From the NCBI GenBank assembly GCA_900617975.1, contig UZAE01012653.1, forward strand, positions 17,432-34,573: a stretch of DNA of 17,142 bases. The letters are read 5' to 3'. Of this stretch, positions 1 through 9,831 are shown one piece after another. Position numbers and translations under genes: made by a program. Numbering within the stretch: the first letter of the stretch is position 1; each line of letters starts with the position of its first letter. The DNA comes from Rodentolepis nana. Taxonomy: Eukaryota > Platyhelminthes > Cestoda > Cyclophyllidea > Hymenolepididae. The notes beneath the pieces were generated by a model, which was not told where the DNA came from, did no database searches, and saw only the letters and a program-made list of their open reading frames with translations.

Positions 1-179
1 CGAGATGGTGCCAGCAAAGGTTAGCGCTTGGCCTATCGTGATGGTTGTGGATTGGATCGGTCACTTCAGCAAATTTGTCAAGATCATCTTGAAAAGGGCT
101 GGTGATTAAAAAACGACACCATGCTTACCGAGAGGCAAGTCATCCATGATTCTTTAAGAATTTCGTCATTCAACTTATG
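1..179. other. Unassigned left edge of window
   Basis: A short plus-strand open stretch of about 36 codons (roughly 3-110) ends in TAA, and I do not recognise its product. It has no splice signal or family motif that I can support. It may belong to the retroelement debris that follows, or to whatever lies left of the window. Confidence 0.3.
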
Positions 180-480
180 ACCACTAGCTAAAGTGTACTT
201 GTGGCGTAGAAGCCGAGAAAGAGTGCGATCTCTGAGTTCGACTTTTGAAAAGAGTTGATGAAGTCATTTCTCTCAGGAAGCAGATAGACGACTGATAACA
301 GCTTTCTTGAGTTGGTCGTAGGAGTTGTTCCCCGGCGGCTTGGGGGTGATGGCTGTAAATTGTGATTCGACGTTGTCTGATAGTGCGACGATAGCGTGCT
401 GAAACCACTTCCTCGTTAGACAAGGCCTCGCGATTTGAAGATATTTTCTAGTTGCAAGAACTAGGTGTGAGGTCATTCTG
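180..480 (-). pseudogene. Decayed gag fragment of a Ty3/gypsy-type retrotransposon
   Basis: The minus strand carries a gag/capsid-like segment. The frame ending at 273 contains a WFQHAIVALSD stretch followed by a proline-rich linker and YDQLKKAVISRLSAS. This resembles the capsid region of metazoan gypsy gag proteins, where a 'Y-x-x-LK-x-A-L/V-I-x-R' helix precedes a run beginning SER/SEE. The match continues in another frame (ERNDFINSF...) after the stop at 273, so a frameshift separates the two halves. The orientation is opposite to the pol remnant that begins about 80 bp downstream, so the two pieces are not one simple collinear element. There is no intact ORF, so this is a fossil. The assignment rests on recalled family resemblance only. 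Confidence 0.55.
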
Positions 481-559
481 GGTCGAAAGTGGGATAACCA
501 GCAGAGACACCCGAGGCGTTCACAACGAGTTCTGTTTTTGAAGACATTCTGAGGGAGTA

Positions 560-1910
560 GGAGCTGGCGAAGAAGGTCGCCCTAGAGGAAACGCGATATG
601 GCACATATGGCAGAGAGCTGCTTGCCATTTACTTAGCAGTCAAGCACATCCGACTTATATGGGAGGGACAGTAATTCACTTTTTCACCCCACACAAGCTA
701 TTCGAGCAACCGCAGTCCATCATTCTCACAAGGGAATTCGGCTTTTAGGCTTTATATCGCAATTCACCAACGACATACTACATATCGATGCCACTAGCAA
801 CGTTTTTATCGATTCAATGTTCCGTTTGGAACTAAAACAAATAGTCTTTTCCTCTCTCGACATGCAGGACCTAGCTGCCGAACATGCGGCGGTTTCAGAT
901 TTCATGTCCAACCCTTAGTTACGCTGCGAATGCTTACATCAGCAGGACTCTGACAACGTTTCAACCAGCAAGCCGAGACCATTCGTCCCACAAGTACACC
1001 GCCGGAAGATTTTCGACCATTTCCATGGATTGTCGCAACCAAGCATTCGTTCTACAACCAAGTTGCTTACTGACCTTTTCGTATGGAAGAACGCTCAACT
1101 CAACGTCCATAGGTGGGACAAAAATTGTCCCGCTTGTCAAGCCAACAAGGTTTACAAACTTACCAGAAGTCCATTCTCTCGTTTCCTCTCTTCGCACATC
1201 TTATCCTGCATTGATCGTTTTACGCTCTGGCCGATACCTTACCTACATCGGTGGCTAAAGCCCTGATGGTGTTCCAACCATAATCACAACAGGAAGAGGA
1301 TCGCAATTCACCTCTACTTTATTTCTTGGGTCAAGTCATCTCTTTGTTTCAACTCACATTCACACGTCGGCCTATCACCCAGAAGCCAGTGATCTCGTCC
1401 AACCTTTTCATCGACAGCTTAAATCAACTACTATCACTACTCCTTCTGGTTAAATTGGGTGGAGCGTCTTCTCATTATTTTTCTCTCAATTAAAAGTACT
1501 ATTAAGGAGGACTTTGGTTGTTATCCGGCGGAACTTGTATTCAGTACAACTCATAGACTACCTAGAGAAATGATTTCAGATTCCCAAAACCAAACCTGAG
1601 TAGACCCCTTGTCATAGTCTGCCCGACTAAAAGGTTATTTCAGATCTATTCTCCCAATTCCTACCTTAAATAATACACCTGTACATATTCACAAAGACTT
1701 ACCTACATGCTCCTTCGTTTTCGTTCTAGTGGACACAATGAATAAACCTCTGCAGCCGCCGTACGTCGGACCCTATAAAGCCCTCAAAGGCAAACCCAAA
1801 TATTTCATTCTTGACAGCAATGGTACCAAAGATTCCATAAGTATCGACAGGCTAAAGCCGACATATGTGGACCACCCTGCTACATCTGAACGTGCTGTTT
1901 GAGCACACCT
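560..1910 (+). pseudogene. Decayed Ty3/gypsy pol: RNase H, integrase, C-terminal chromodomain-like end
   Basis: The domain order is that of the C-terminal half of a gypsy-class pol, broken by many stops and frameshifts. RNase H begins at about 588 with ETRYGTYGRELLAIYLAVKH. A second RNase H motif, resembling IRLLGFISQFTNDI, is readable at about 739-780. The integrase HHCC zinc finger is seen at about 1000-1150, with CPACQAN preserved. The catalytic core follows: a CIDRFTLWP piece at about 1208-1234, then remnants of the ITT-GSQF and YHPEA strands at about 1280-1390, then IKEDFGCYPAEL at about 1500-1535. The integrase C-terminus, resembling MNKPLQPPYVGPYKALKGK and ending in a SIDRLKPTYVD motif, spans about 1738-1875. 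The reverse transcriptase and protease are absent, so the copy is 5' truncated and inactive. Confidence 0.8.
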
Positions 1911-1920
1911 GTCCAGTTCT

Positions 1921-1975
1921 ACCCCCCCTCCCCCCCCCCATCATCAAATGGCATTTTACTCCCTCCCCCCCCCCA
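1921..1975. repeat. Paired C-homopolymer tracts
   Basis: Runs of C7, C10 and a second C10 lie at 1922-1928, 1930-1939 and 1965-1974. They sit in the degenerate 3' end of the retroelement. The G-rich complement could form a quadruplex, and such runs are prone to assembly length errors. Confidence 0.9.
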
Positions 1976-2137
1976 CTACTACAGTCCTTTCCACAAATAT
2001 TTCGAAACCTATAATTCCAACATCTGTCACATCTTGATCCAAACCCTTCTACACTCGTAGTGGTCGATGGATTCTTTCCCCTCCCGCTTAACTGACATTC
2101 GAGCGTTTTCTTTACCTTTTAGCTTCCTATAAAAACT

Positions 2138-2156
2138 CTGGGGGGGGGGTGGGTAT
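2138..2156 (+). other. Polypurine tract of the retrotransposon
   Basis: A run of ten G (2140-2149), then T and GGG, ends three bases before TGTGGCG at 2157. A purine tract directly before the 3' LTR is the plus-strand priming site of LTR elements. The G-only composition is unusual for a PPT, but its position after pol and directly before a TG dinucleotide fits. Confidence 0.55.
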
Positions 2157-2551
2157 TGTGGCGAAGGCAACTTTAGCATAATAAAAGCAGAGGCCTCTCA
2201 ACCAAACAACGGTCAAAGGCAATGCATGGTTATCATGCCAAATTAACGTCGTGTCAATTAACAAATGTGCTGTGCCCCATAATGCCAAATAACCTTATTC
2301 CATGTCACACGTCTCTTTCCTCTATTAGGTTTACGGTGGTTTAGATAATTTTGGGAGCCTATCCAAACTTACGAGAAACTGCCGTAGAGACAATCCGCTG
2401 CAGTGTGGCTGATATCAGTTAAAGGCTAGTAACGCTTGGAAAGAAGAAGTTTCCTAACCTCACCAACAACATATCGCACAACCTATCCAAGCGTGCACAT
2501 AGGGACACACGCAATAGTCGATTAGAGCACAAAGACATTGTCGCCTGCACA
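2157..2551 (+). repeat. Probable 3' LTR (right edge approximate)
   Basis: The sequence starts TGTGGCG right after the purine tract, as an LTR should. It has moderate GC up to about 2550, where composition turns strongly AT-rich; a CA dinucleotide at 2550-2551 is taken as the end. The second LTR is outside the window or lost, so the boundaries cannot be confirmed by comparison. Confidence 0.4.
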
Positions 2552-2813
2552 TAATTTATGCATGATTATCTTTTTCATACTTATTTGGCAGTCAAATACT
2601 TTTAATGAATTATCTTTAAAATAGAAGTAAATGTTTATCTGTGGGATAAAAAGAGTATTTTTCACTTGTGTAAGATTAAACCAAAAAGTTATTATTAATT
2701 TATCTTACGATTCGCTTATAAATGCAAGCACTCACAGACATCCTATATGATCTTATGTCCACGCGCCTTTGCACCCTGTATGACGTATGGAATATCATTG
2801 AATGAAAATTGCC

Positions 2814-2818
<5 letters not shown>

Positions 2819-2849
<31 letters not shown>
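2819..2849. repeat. (TA)n microsatellite
   Basis: About 15.5 uninterrupted TA units. Its length is likely polymorphic. Confidence 0.97.
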
Positions 2850-2852
<3 letters not shown>

Positions 2853-2904
2853 TTTGTGAATATAAGTACTTTCAAATAATTAACTCAATGCAGATGTCTA
2901 CTAG

Positions 2905-2916
2905 CCCCCCCCCCCC
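2905..2916. repeat. C12 homopolymer
   Basis: Twelve consecutive C in otherwise AT-rich DNA, a likely site of length variation or sequencing error. Confidence 0.95.
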
Positions 2917-3430
2917 AAAACCAATTTACGCTTCCTCCTAATCGAATAATTTTTAGTGCCACAAAAGAAGGCCAAAAGCCTCACTTGGGTATGCAGGGAA
3001 GAAGGACTCACGATTAATCGTTTTCAAATATCCAGTCAATCATGTATTATTTAAAAGTAAATACACTCTCCTGGAACTTGGATTGTTGCAGCTTCTAGTA
3101 AATATATATACACTTTCTAATCCCTTCTTACGTTTATAGGAATAGGGAAAGTAGGGAAATCCACCTATCCCATCTTGGCCACTAAGACTTTATAGAGTTT
3201 CAAGCAAAGTTCGTAAGTTTAGTCCACGTTACTTTACATTTAATATTGTCGTCTGAAGTAAATGTAAGTAAAAACCATTATGTTAAGTCATTTGAACATA
3301 ATTAGTTAAATTGCAAAAATAATATTCTTAATTAGCTCTTAGCATATTACTTCTCTGAAATTTCAAATTCTTCTCAAATAATAACAGCATAGCTCCAGTT
3401 TTCGTGATTATTCCTTGAACCCTAACAATG

Positions 3431-3464
3431 TTAACTCCATTTAACTCCAGTTAACTCCATTTAA
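3431..3464. repeat. Short 10-bp tandem repeat, TTAACTCCA(T/G)
   Basis: Three consecutive decamers differ only at the last base (T, G, T), followed by a partial fourth unit (TTAA). No function is suggested. Confidence 0.85.
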
Positions 3465-4176
3465 TTGCTAAATTTGTTCAGATTACTCTATTTTTATCAA
3501 TTAGTCCTTTACACCACCTTAAGAGGAGATAAGTAGACATGCCATTTAAAATTCTCTCATTGTAGCAGATTGAAAGAGAAGTAAATGTGGCTTTAAGTAA
3601 ATAAATACGTGTCCACTGAAAATATCGACGATGAAGACAAAGTTCATTATGTTAACCACGTATTTTGGCCTAAATAAGACTTTAAAATTTTACAAATGAA
3701 AACATTTGACTTTTGGTTTCTGCTAATATTTTAATATGCCTTTATTAATGACGTAAAACATAGCGAAAACGAGTGCCATAGCATTAGGCTTCCACCCTAC
3801 ATATATTATGTCATATTTTAGTAAATTATATTCCTTTTTATAGTAGAGGAAATAGGACTACACTAAGAATATAAAAGTGAGACATGGTCATTTGTAACAA
3901 TAATTAAAATGTTCCTAATTGAACGTCCTGCCTAAAAAAATATGTTTGATGCAATCGAGATGCAGGAGTTATTTAAACCGCATTCAGGAATGGAAAAGAA
4001 ATAATACTGGGTCTAAGTGTGATTGAAATGGGTGAAAATGAAAAATATAGCCATATCACCCTTAGTTATGGAAAGGATAATAAATGTGCGTGCGGGTTTC
4101 ACGCGATAGAAAGTTCTGCATTTCATTTTTACTGCAAGTCAACCTTACCTTGCCACTTTCTCTTCCAACATACAGG

Positions 4177-4194
4177 CCCTAACCCTAACCCTAA
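4177..4194 (-). repeat. Interstitial telomere-type repeat, three CCCTAA units
   Basis: Three perfect CCCTAA hexamers, equal to (TTAGGG)3 on the minus strand, which is the telomere repeat of flatworms and most animals. The surroundings are ordinary AT-rich DNA, so this is an interstitial copy and not a chromosome end. Three units could also arise by chance or by repair. Confidence 0.8.
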
Positions 4195-4598
4195 ATTACG
4201 ATTCAAAAGCGAGATAAAAGCCATTAAGTTTTTGAGTTCTTTGATAACGAATAAATGATGCAATACCATTTCCCAATAAGCGTTCCAATTTACGTTAAAA
4301 GATTCGGCAGCTGTTTATTTCTATTTTATTTTTTTCAATTTATTCAAAGGGGTCAACATATCTACCCCTACTTATTATCCTGCAAAAATGCATTAAATTT
4401 TAATCTATTTATTTAAAGATAATTTTAAACGTGCATGCGTGATTAAAATAATCTCACACAGGAAAGTTTATTAGTTATATTTGTTAAATCTATTTACGAC
4501 CTAACCGCTTTATTATCCAATCTTGACTGTAATTCCGCTTACCGCTTTTAACATCAAGTGGCGACTGTAAGTATGAGCGAGCCGAATCTGTCGTTGCA

Positions 4599-4605
4599 TA
4601 TAAAA
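4599..4605 (+). promoter_or_regulatory. TATA-like box upstream of the LENG8-like gene
   Basis: TATAAAA lies 77 bases upstream of the predicted ATG at 4676. That spacing would give a 5' UTR of roughly 45 nt if initiation is about 30 bp downstream. Many flatworm promoters lack a TATA box, and AT-rich DNA yields such matches by chance. Confidence 0.25.
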
Positions 4606-4675
4606 AGTAACGAATCGAAATCTCCTAGCGAATTCAAATGCAGTAATAAAAAACAACAATTTAACAACTTGAACC

Positions 4676-7600
4676 ATGGCGGCTGGAGAGGTGTTATTAT
4701 AGTTCGTATTATCAAACTTTAGGCAATCGTACTAATTGCAGCGATGTCGATCAGGAGACAAAATTCTCAACCAAAAAGAGCGATAAGTTAGTGTTTATCA
4801 TGTTAAACCTTTCTTTTGCTCACTGTTTTAGAGCTGTCTTTGTTCGTTACATCCTTGATTTGCATTTTAATTCTTAACCACATCATGGCATACAGTTAAG
4901 CTTTGTTTCTTCATGTGTTCAGTAAGTATAAGAGTTGACATTTCTGTTAGATGTAGTGTAATAAGTACTTTTATTTATATTTTGTTTGACCATTACTCTC
5001 AATGATATTCGTTAATCCTATTCATGTTGTTTTTATGTGATCATTTGTCATTCACTTTCAGATCAGAGTTAGATAATCTTGAAATCTCTCAAATGGTAAA
5101 CTCACGTTATGGTAACCGTTACAATCGGACTTCGATGACACGAAATCGATCAGGCAGATACTCTAGGGAGTTTAAACACGTTCCCACCCATCAACAATCT
5201 GCTGTGCTTTATGGCGCCGGTATGACAAGGCATATCGATTTAAAATCGGACAACGAAGATCAAAGAGTTGCTGTTGTGGGGACTATGCAAGCACTCGAAA
5301 AACCATATTTTCGTATATCTAAAGTGAGTTCTCTTTTTAATTTTAGTTAACTTATTCATGCTGTAAAGGTGAATGCTTATTAATGTCCATATTTCGTAAA
5401 TGGGGTGGAAAGTGAAATGCGCTTATCTTGACTCCTGTTTAACTGATAGGAAGCTGACAGTTTAAAGTTTTTTTGGATATCGGGCAAATATTAGGGAATT
5501 CTAGAAGCAATGAAGGTTTTATCTCTTTATTGGACACTCATTTGCTAAGTCAAATGAAGCAACTTTTTTCGGCAGACAGGGGGTAATGCCAAATGTTTAT
5601 CGATGGTCACTGATCTCATGACCCATGACTTGGCAGATGTATATGTCGTCAAGTTGTCATCTGAGAAGTATTAAATCTTGAAATGTGATGATAGTGATTT
5701 ACCTCATCTGGTCACTGATTTCTGTCACTTTCATAATTAGTATTTCAATTTTCAGATTTCAGACCATCATATGTCCCAATTTAGCTCCCTGAGCGACTTG
5801 ACTGCTCTAACTGTATGACTTAATATCATAATAACTGTGACTTTTACTACATATTTTAGACTCCTGCTCCTTGGGAAGTTAGACCACCTGAAGTGCTTCA
5901 ACTTTCACTCCAACATATTCTCAAACTCTGGATGAATGGAGAACGGAAGTACGCCTGGATTAAGGATCAATTCAAGAGCATGCGACAGGACCTAATGGTA
6001 AGAAATTCTTATGCTAAAGCAACTTTAATCGCCTTTAGATTCAACGGGATTGTTCAGAGTTAGCTATCAAGATCTACGAGTCAAACGCCAAAGTTGCGAT
6101 TGACGCTCATGACCCTTTGGAGTTCAATCAGTGTCAATCCCAACTCTCTGCTCTCTATTTCTCCGGTACTTCTTGGCCTCACAGACTAGAATTCACAGCC
6201 TATCGAATCCTATACTATATCTTCGTAGAAGACATTCAAGGTACGTATAATTGGACTATTCACAAACTGCAAACTTTATGGCTTATGGTGGCTCAATACC
6301 AGTCATAGTACTTCCAAATACCTAATGTACTAGAGTAGCCCTAATCCCGATAGTAGAGCTCCTCGAAGAACTTGACCAGGCTAGACCGAGAAATCTTCTT
6401 AAAAAACTAATGGTCTTAAAGATTAGTAGGGTACAACAACTTTCTCGAAATAGGTTGGCAAAGAACTAACAATGACCACTTATAAATTTGAAAAACGTAG
6501 TGGCGGATGGGAGGCGTTATTAAGCATTTGGAGAGATGGTGGAATCCGAGTTGAGACAAAGAGAGTCTATTGAAGTACGATAAAGGAGTGGGCAGGCAGG
6601 AGTTATGAGACATGCCGCTCATGATATAAGCCATCTTGAGGATCGATACTATTCCATAACATTCATCATTGTAGGCTTGAACCTTCTATTCATGCGCCTG
6701 AAACCCTCTGAGAAAAAGAATGTCTTCATTCAATTCGCCTTAAAGGCTTATAACGCATGGAGCCAGCACAATTACAAACGATTTATTGATCTTACTAATC
6801 ACGCTGAGTTTGACGGAGGGGAGAAGTGTAAAGGCCTCCTCTCGTGGTCTCTTCCTCGTGAACGCCAACACGCAGTCAAAGCTATCTTTAAGAGGTGAGA
6901 TTTTCCATGACCTTCGATTAAGATAGTGTCAAGCCCTTATTTGGTTTATTTTAACAAAGTTGTATCAAGTAGATAACTCGGAAAATTAGGTATAAAAGTA
7001 AAGAGCATATATCTTAGTCTCGAAGCGAAGATTTCGACATTGCTGCCCAAAAAGAGTCAAGCCTTGGGGTTTGTGTTAATGCGTTCTTTTGGAGCTTAGC
7101 TTCCAAAGCTACTCGAAGACTAATTTCCTGTTATATTTTGAAGGAAATCGGACCACTTCCCATTTTATTTAAAAAGCCATATATGTGGATAAGGGAATAA
7201 TGATAAATGCCAACAATTAGATTACGATGATCGCGTATTTTGGTGATGGCAACCACCAGTACCCTCTGCTTGTCTTACTCTAGTCAACTTTGGCGAGGCA
7301 ACTGAACACACGTCGATTAGTTAGTTTAATGCTATCCTCAAACTAATTGGAAGTTGGCTTGCACCCTTGATGGACCAACGCGAAGCCCAGGAATGCACGC
7401 AGAGCGGTCCAATGAGGAAGCCAAACTGGGCGCTCAGTGTGGCCCCCTCTGATGAGAAACTTGGATTTAATTTGCGACTTTGACCTTTTATCCTTGTAAG
7501 TGGGCACCAAATACGTTACCTAGGAATTCCATTTATCATAATTATTTCGCTCGAAACAACTGAAGAAATCGACCGGCCTAGAAACCTTGGGACAGACAAT

Positions 7601-7975
7601 TGTACATGGGACTGATTCTAGAAAGGGATCACAAGATCAATACTCATGAGTATCAATTCGATATTGTTAGCTAGAAAGTAATACAGTGAGAAAGCTGCTC
7701 AGGAATGCACCACTTCCACCCCGGTCAATGATTATGAACTCTCCATAAGCTGGAAGCTTGATTTTGATTAACACTTTCCATTACCTCTTTTCAGCTACAG
7801 ACAAACAGTGAGTCTGGACTTCATTGCCAAAACTCTGGGATTCGCAGACACACCATCCTGTACAAATTTCTTTGCCGATACAATGAAAGTCAGCTTAGAT
7901 CTGTTGAAACCTTCCGATAACATTAGCTGTAAGGACGTTTGGTCAAAAATTAATCAAGCCCAAGTTACTACCTAA
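4676..7975 (+). CDS. LENG8: LENG8/Thp3-like protein, Sac3/GANP domain family
   Basis: The family (human LENG8, yeast Thp3) pairs with a PCID2-type PCI protein in nuclear mRNA processing and export. Predicted exons are 4676-4692, 4742-4786, 5062-5323, 5860-5997, 6039-6240, 6675-6894 and 7795-7975. All phases agree and give 354 residues. Exon 3 ends with the conserved VVGTMQALEKPYFRIS entry to the domain. Exon 4 has the TPAPWEVRP and KSMRQDLM helices. Exon 5 has EFNQCQSQLSALY and EFTAYRILYYIF. Exon 6 has FALKAYNAWSQHNYKRF and PRERQHAVKAIFK. Exon 7 ends at TAA with the winged-helix-like tail. Joining 6240 directly to 6675 reproduces the spacing of human LENG8. The start is less sure: ATG 4676 has an ACC-ATG-G context, and phase requires the GT at 4693, not the one at 4691. 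Introns range from 41 to 900 nt. The long disordered N-terminus of vertebrate LENG8 is missing. Confidence 0.88.
6895..7794 (+). other. Last, 900-nt intron of the LENG8-like gene
   Basis: It starts GTGAGA and ends CTCTTTTCAG. It holds no open frame with recognisable homology. The moderate GC of 7340-7460 contrasts with the AT-rich flanks and may be an old repeat, but I could not identify a family. Confidence 0.7.
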
Positions 7976-8205
7976 AGTGGCCATATGCATTCCACTTTCG
8001 TGGATGACCTGACATTTGTGTTTTACTCTACCATTGTATGAAACTTTTTACATGTATAGATGATATACATCTTGTCCCTTTATTGATTGTCAAATATATT
8101 CCCGTGTACGAAATACTCTTAAAGTTGAATGAAAGTAGCTTGATTGTACGAAGTGGCACCAAAATTCGGTCAACAGAGCCATTTCTTCGGTTCATCCAGA
8201 AGGAA

Positions 8206-8270
8206 TAGTCTCAAGGGCGATGGGATACAACGAACTTCTCCGATTCAAAAGGCCACGGGTTGATTTGTAC
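8206..8270 (+). repeat. Possible tRNA-derived SINE head (A and B box-like)
   Basis: TAGTCTCAAGGG at 8206-8217 resembles a pol III A box, and GGTTGATTTGT at 8258-8268 resembles a decayed B box (GGTTCGANTCC). The roughly 50-nt spacing is tRNA-like. The GGCCACGGGTT...CCGTGG flanks of the B box can pair like a T arm. No poly(A) tail or target duplication was found, so this is only suggestive. Confidence 0.25.
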
Positions 8271-8973
8271 CGTGGATGAAGTGAGCGACCGCATTAGGGT
8301 AAGAAAGGGGCAATGGGCAAGGATCAGTGTAACATAGGTGGAAATGCGCTTGGATAAAGTGGTTAAATTAGTGAACCTAGATGAATTCAACTGTGTCGTG
8401 CAATTCATTCGTTTGATGAGCAGAGTTAAAGATCAGTAAGTGCGCGCTGTAAAATACTGCAAGTAGATAATAGTGGGTTTGAATTTGATTAGCACAAAAA
8501 CCCTGACCACGACACAGTAAGAACATTAACGAAACATGGAGCTCTGCTGGAAATCAGTGCGTTGAAGTAACAACGAGCAGATCATGATAGTTGACACAAA
8601 GTGGTTATAAAGGCGCTTTAGGTCTGGAAATTTGGTCTGTTAACAGTGGAAAAGCTGATCGGGTGCATGTCATACCCACTGTTTGGTTGATGATCGAATC
8701 TTGCTATAGCGGGCCACTCGGATAGTTGTGTTCTATCACACAAATATTTCCAGGTGTTCTCCTGTTAAAACTGTGAGTTACATTGCATATTGCTACAGAT
8801 GAATCAAAATTGGGATAAGGTTTCAGACAAACCAGCATATTCGATCTGCAGTTCCATCCTGAAGGAGGGAATATTAAGAAAAGAAGATAGTATGACCGCC
8901 TTTTCCAACCCCTTTACCACGTCTTGGAAAGATCAATAGAGGTCTTATCGACCATGCCTATGAAATGTTCTTT

Positions 8974-8979
8974 AATAAA
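8974..8979 (+). terminator. AATAAA, possible distal poly(A) signal
   Basis: A canonical AATAAA about 1 kb after the LENG8-like stop codon. It is usable only if that gene has a long 3' UTR. In AT-rich DNA a chance match is likely. Confidence 0.2.
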
Positions 8980-9831
8980 TACGTATTTAGACCACACTCA
9001 TTGTAAGGCATTTCGTCCAGTGGGTTATCCACTACTGGATAATCACACCTAGATATGTAAGACCGCTGCAATTATTGGTAAGCCAGGCAGTCAATCATCT
9101 AACACAACCCACAAACGCGTTCATTTGTTCGAAAAAACCGTGAGCTTCAAAACCTCCTCCCGACGGTCCTGGCTTTGAAAAGGGTAAATTGAACATTGTA
9201 AAATATTCATCGTGGACTACCTACTGAAACTCTTGAAATAAGCATTATCAACCTACAGCTCATTTTCTGACTTTGGGGCTGATAGTTAAGCATTCCAACT
9301 GCGAATCAGATTATTGGCAAGCAGCAATCCAGATTACAGACGGCAGTGCTGACTGTATTCAACAACAAACCGTATGAATACAAATCCACTTTCTGCACTT
9401 ATTTCAGTAATAAAAAATGACTGGATAATCAAAGAAAGAGTTGATTTAAACAATACGAGCAATGATTTCATACGCCGCACATATATTGAATGAATTAGCA
9501 AAATACTAATAACATACGAGATACAAATTTACATTCACTTAACAACAGGCGAGTTAAACGAACTCTATAAAAAAAGCAGAACAAGAAGAAAATACGAAAT
9601 TCCCACAAGATGAATCATAAGTTCACTAACACAGGGTGCCCTAGCAACAAAAGTTAAACGAAGAAACGACAAATGAACCTAATATAATAAGCTAAATAGA
9701 AAAGTCATCTCACAATGCACAATAGTAATATTTTACAAAATGCTGACATCAAGGATACGAAAACTAGAGGCGGGGTTTGGGGATTATTGATCTGTACAAT
9801 TAAAAAGGGAAATAAGGGAGGGTTTACAGAC

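Larger units (their letters stand above)
560..2551 (+). mobile_element. 5'-truncated LTR retrotransposon remnant (Ty3/gypsy class)
   Basis: A pol remnant, a short coding-like tail containing FYTRSGR (about 2049-2070; TRSGR is common near the 3' end of such pol ORFs), a purine-rich tract and a likely 3' LTR occur in the expected order. The left boundary is set at the first recognisable RNase H sequence and is approximate. The right boundary is a TG...CA guess. No 5' LTR, primer binding site or target-site duplication is visible, so the insertion cannot be dated by LTR comparison. Confidence 0.7.
2552..4598. other. AT-rich intergenic DNA without a recognisable gene
   Basis: About 2 kb of AT-rich sequence with only short chance reading frames, including plus-strand ones at 2747-2941 and 4019-4258. 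None shows a family motif or matched splice phases. It contains the microsatellite, C-run, decamer repeat and telomere-like motif listed separately. It probably includes upstream sequence of the LENG8-like gene. Confidence 0.6.
7976..9831. other. Noncoding interval between convergent genes
   Basis: This interval lies between the stop codons of the plus-strand LENG8-like gene and the minus-strand INO80E-like gene, so it must contain both 3' UTRs. Reading frames are short and unconvincing, including a minus-strand one at 8211-8408. A tRNA-like segment at 8206-8270 and an AATAAA at 8974 are listed separately. No AATAAA lies close to either stop codon. Confidence 0.6.

Noticed and set aside
961..1266. 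Open reading frames on both strands over the integrase zinc-finger region
   Set aside because: Most are shadow frames. Only the plus frame carrying the CPACQAN motif has homology, and it is part of a broken pol relic.
4573..4722. A 49-codon plus-strand frame starting at ATG 4573 as the first LENG8 exon
   Set aside because: None of its GT donors gives the phase needed to join the exon at 4742, whereas ATG 4676 does.
8211..8408. 65-codon minus-strand reading frame
   Set aside because: No recognisable family, no splice partners, and it overlaps the tRNA-like repeat candidate.
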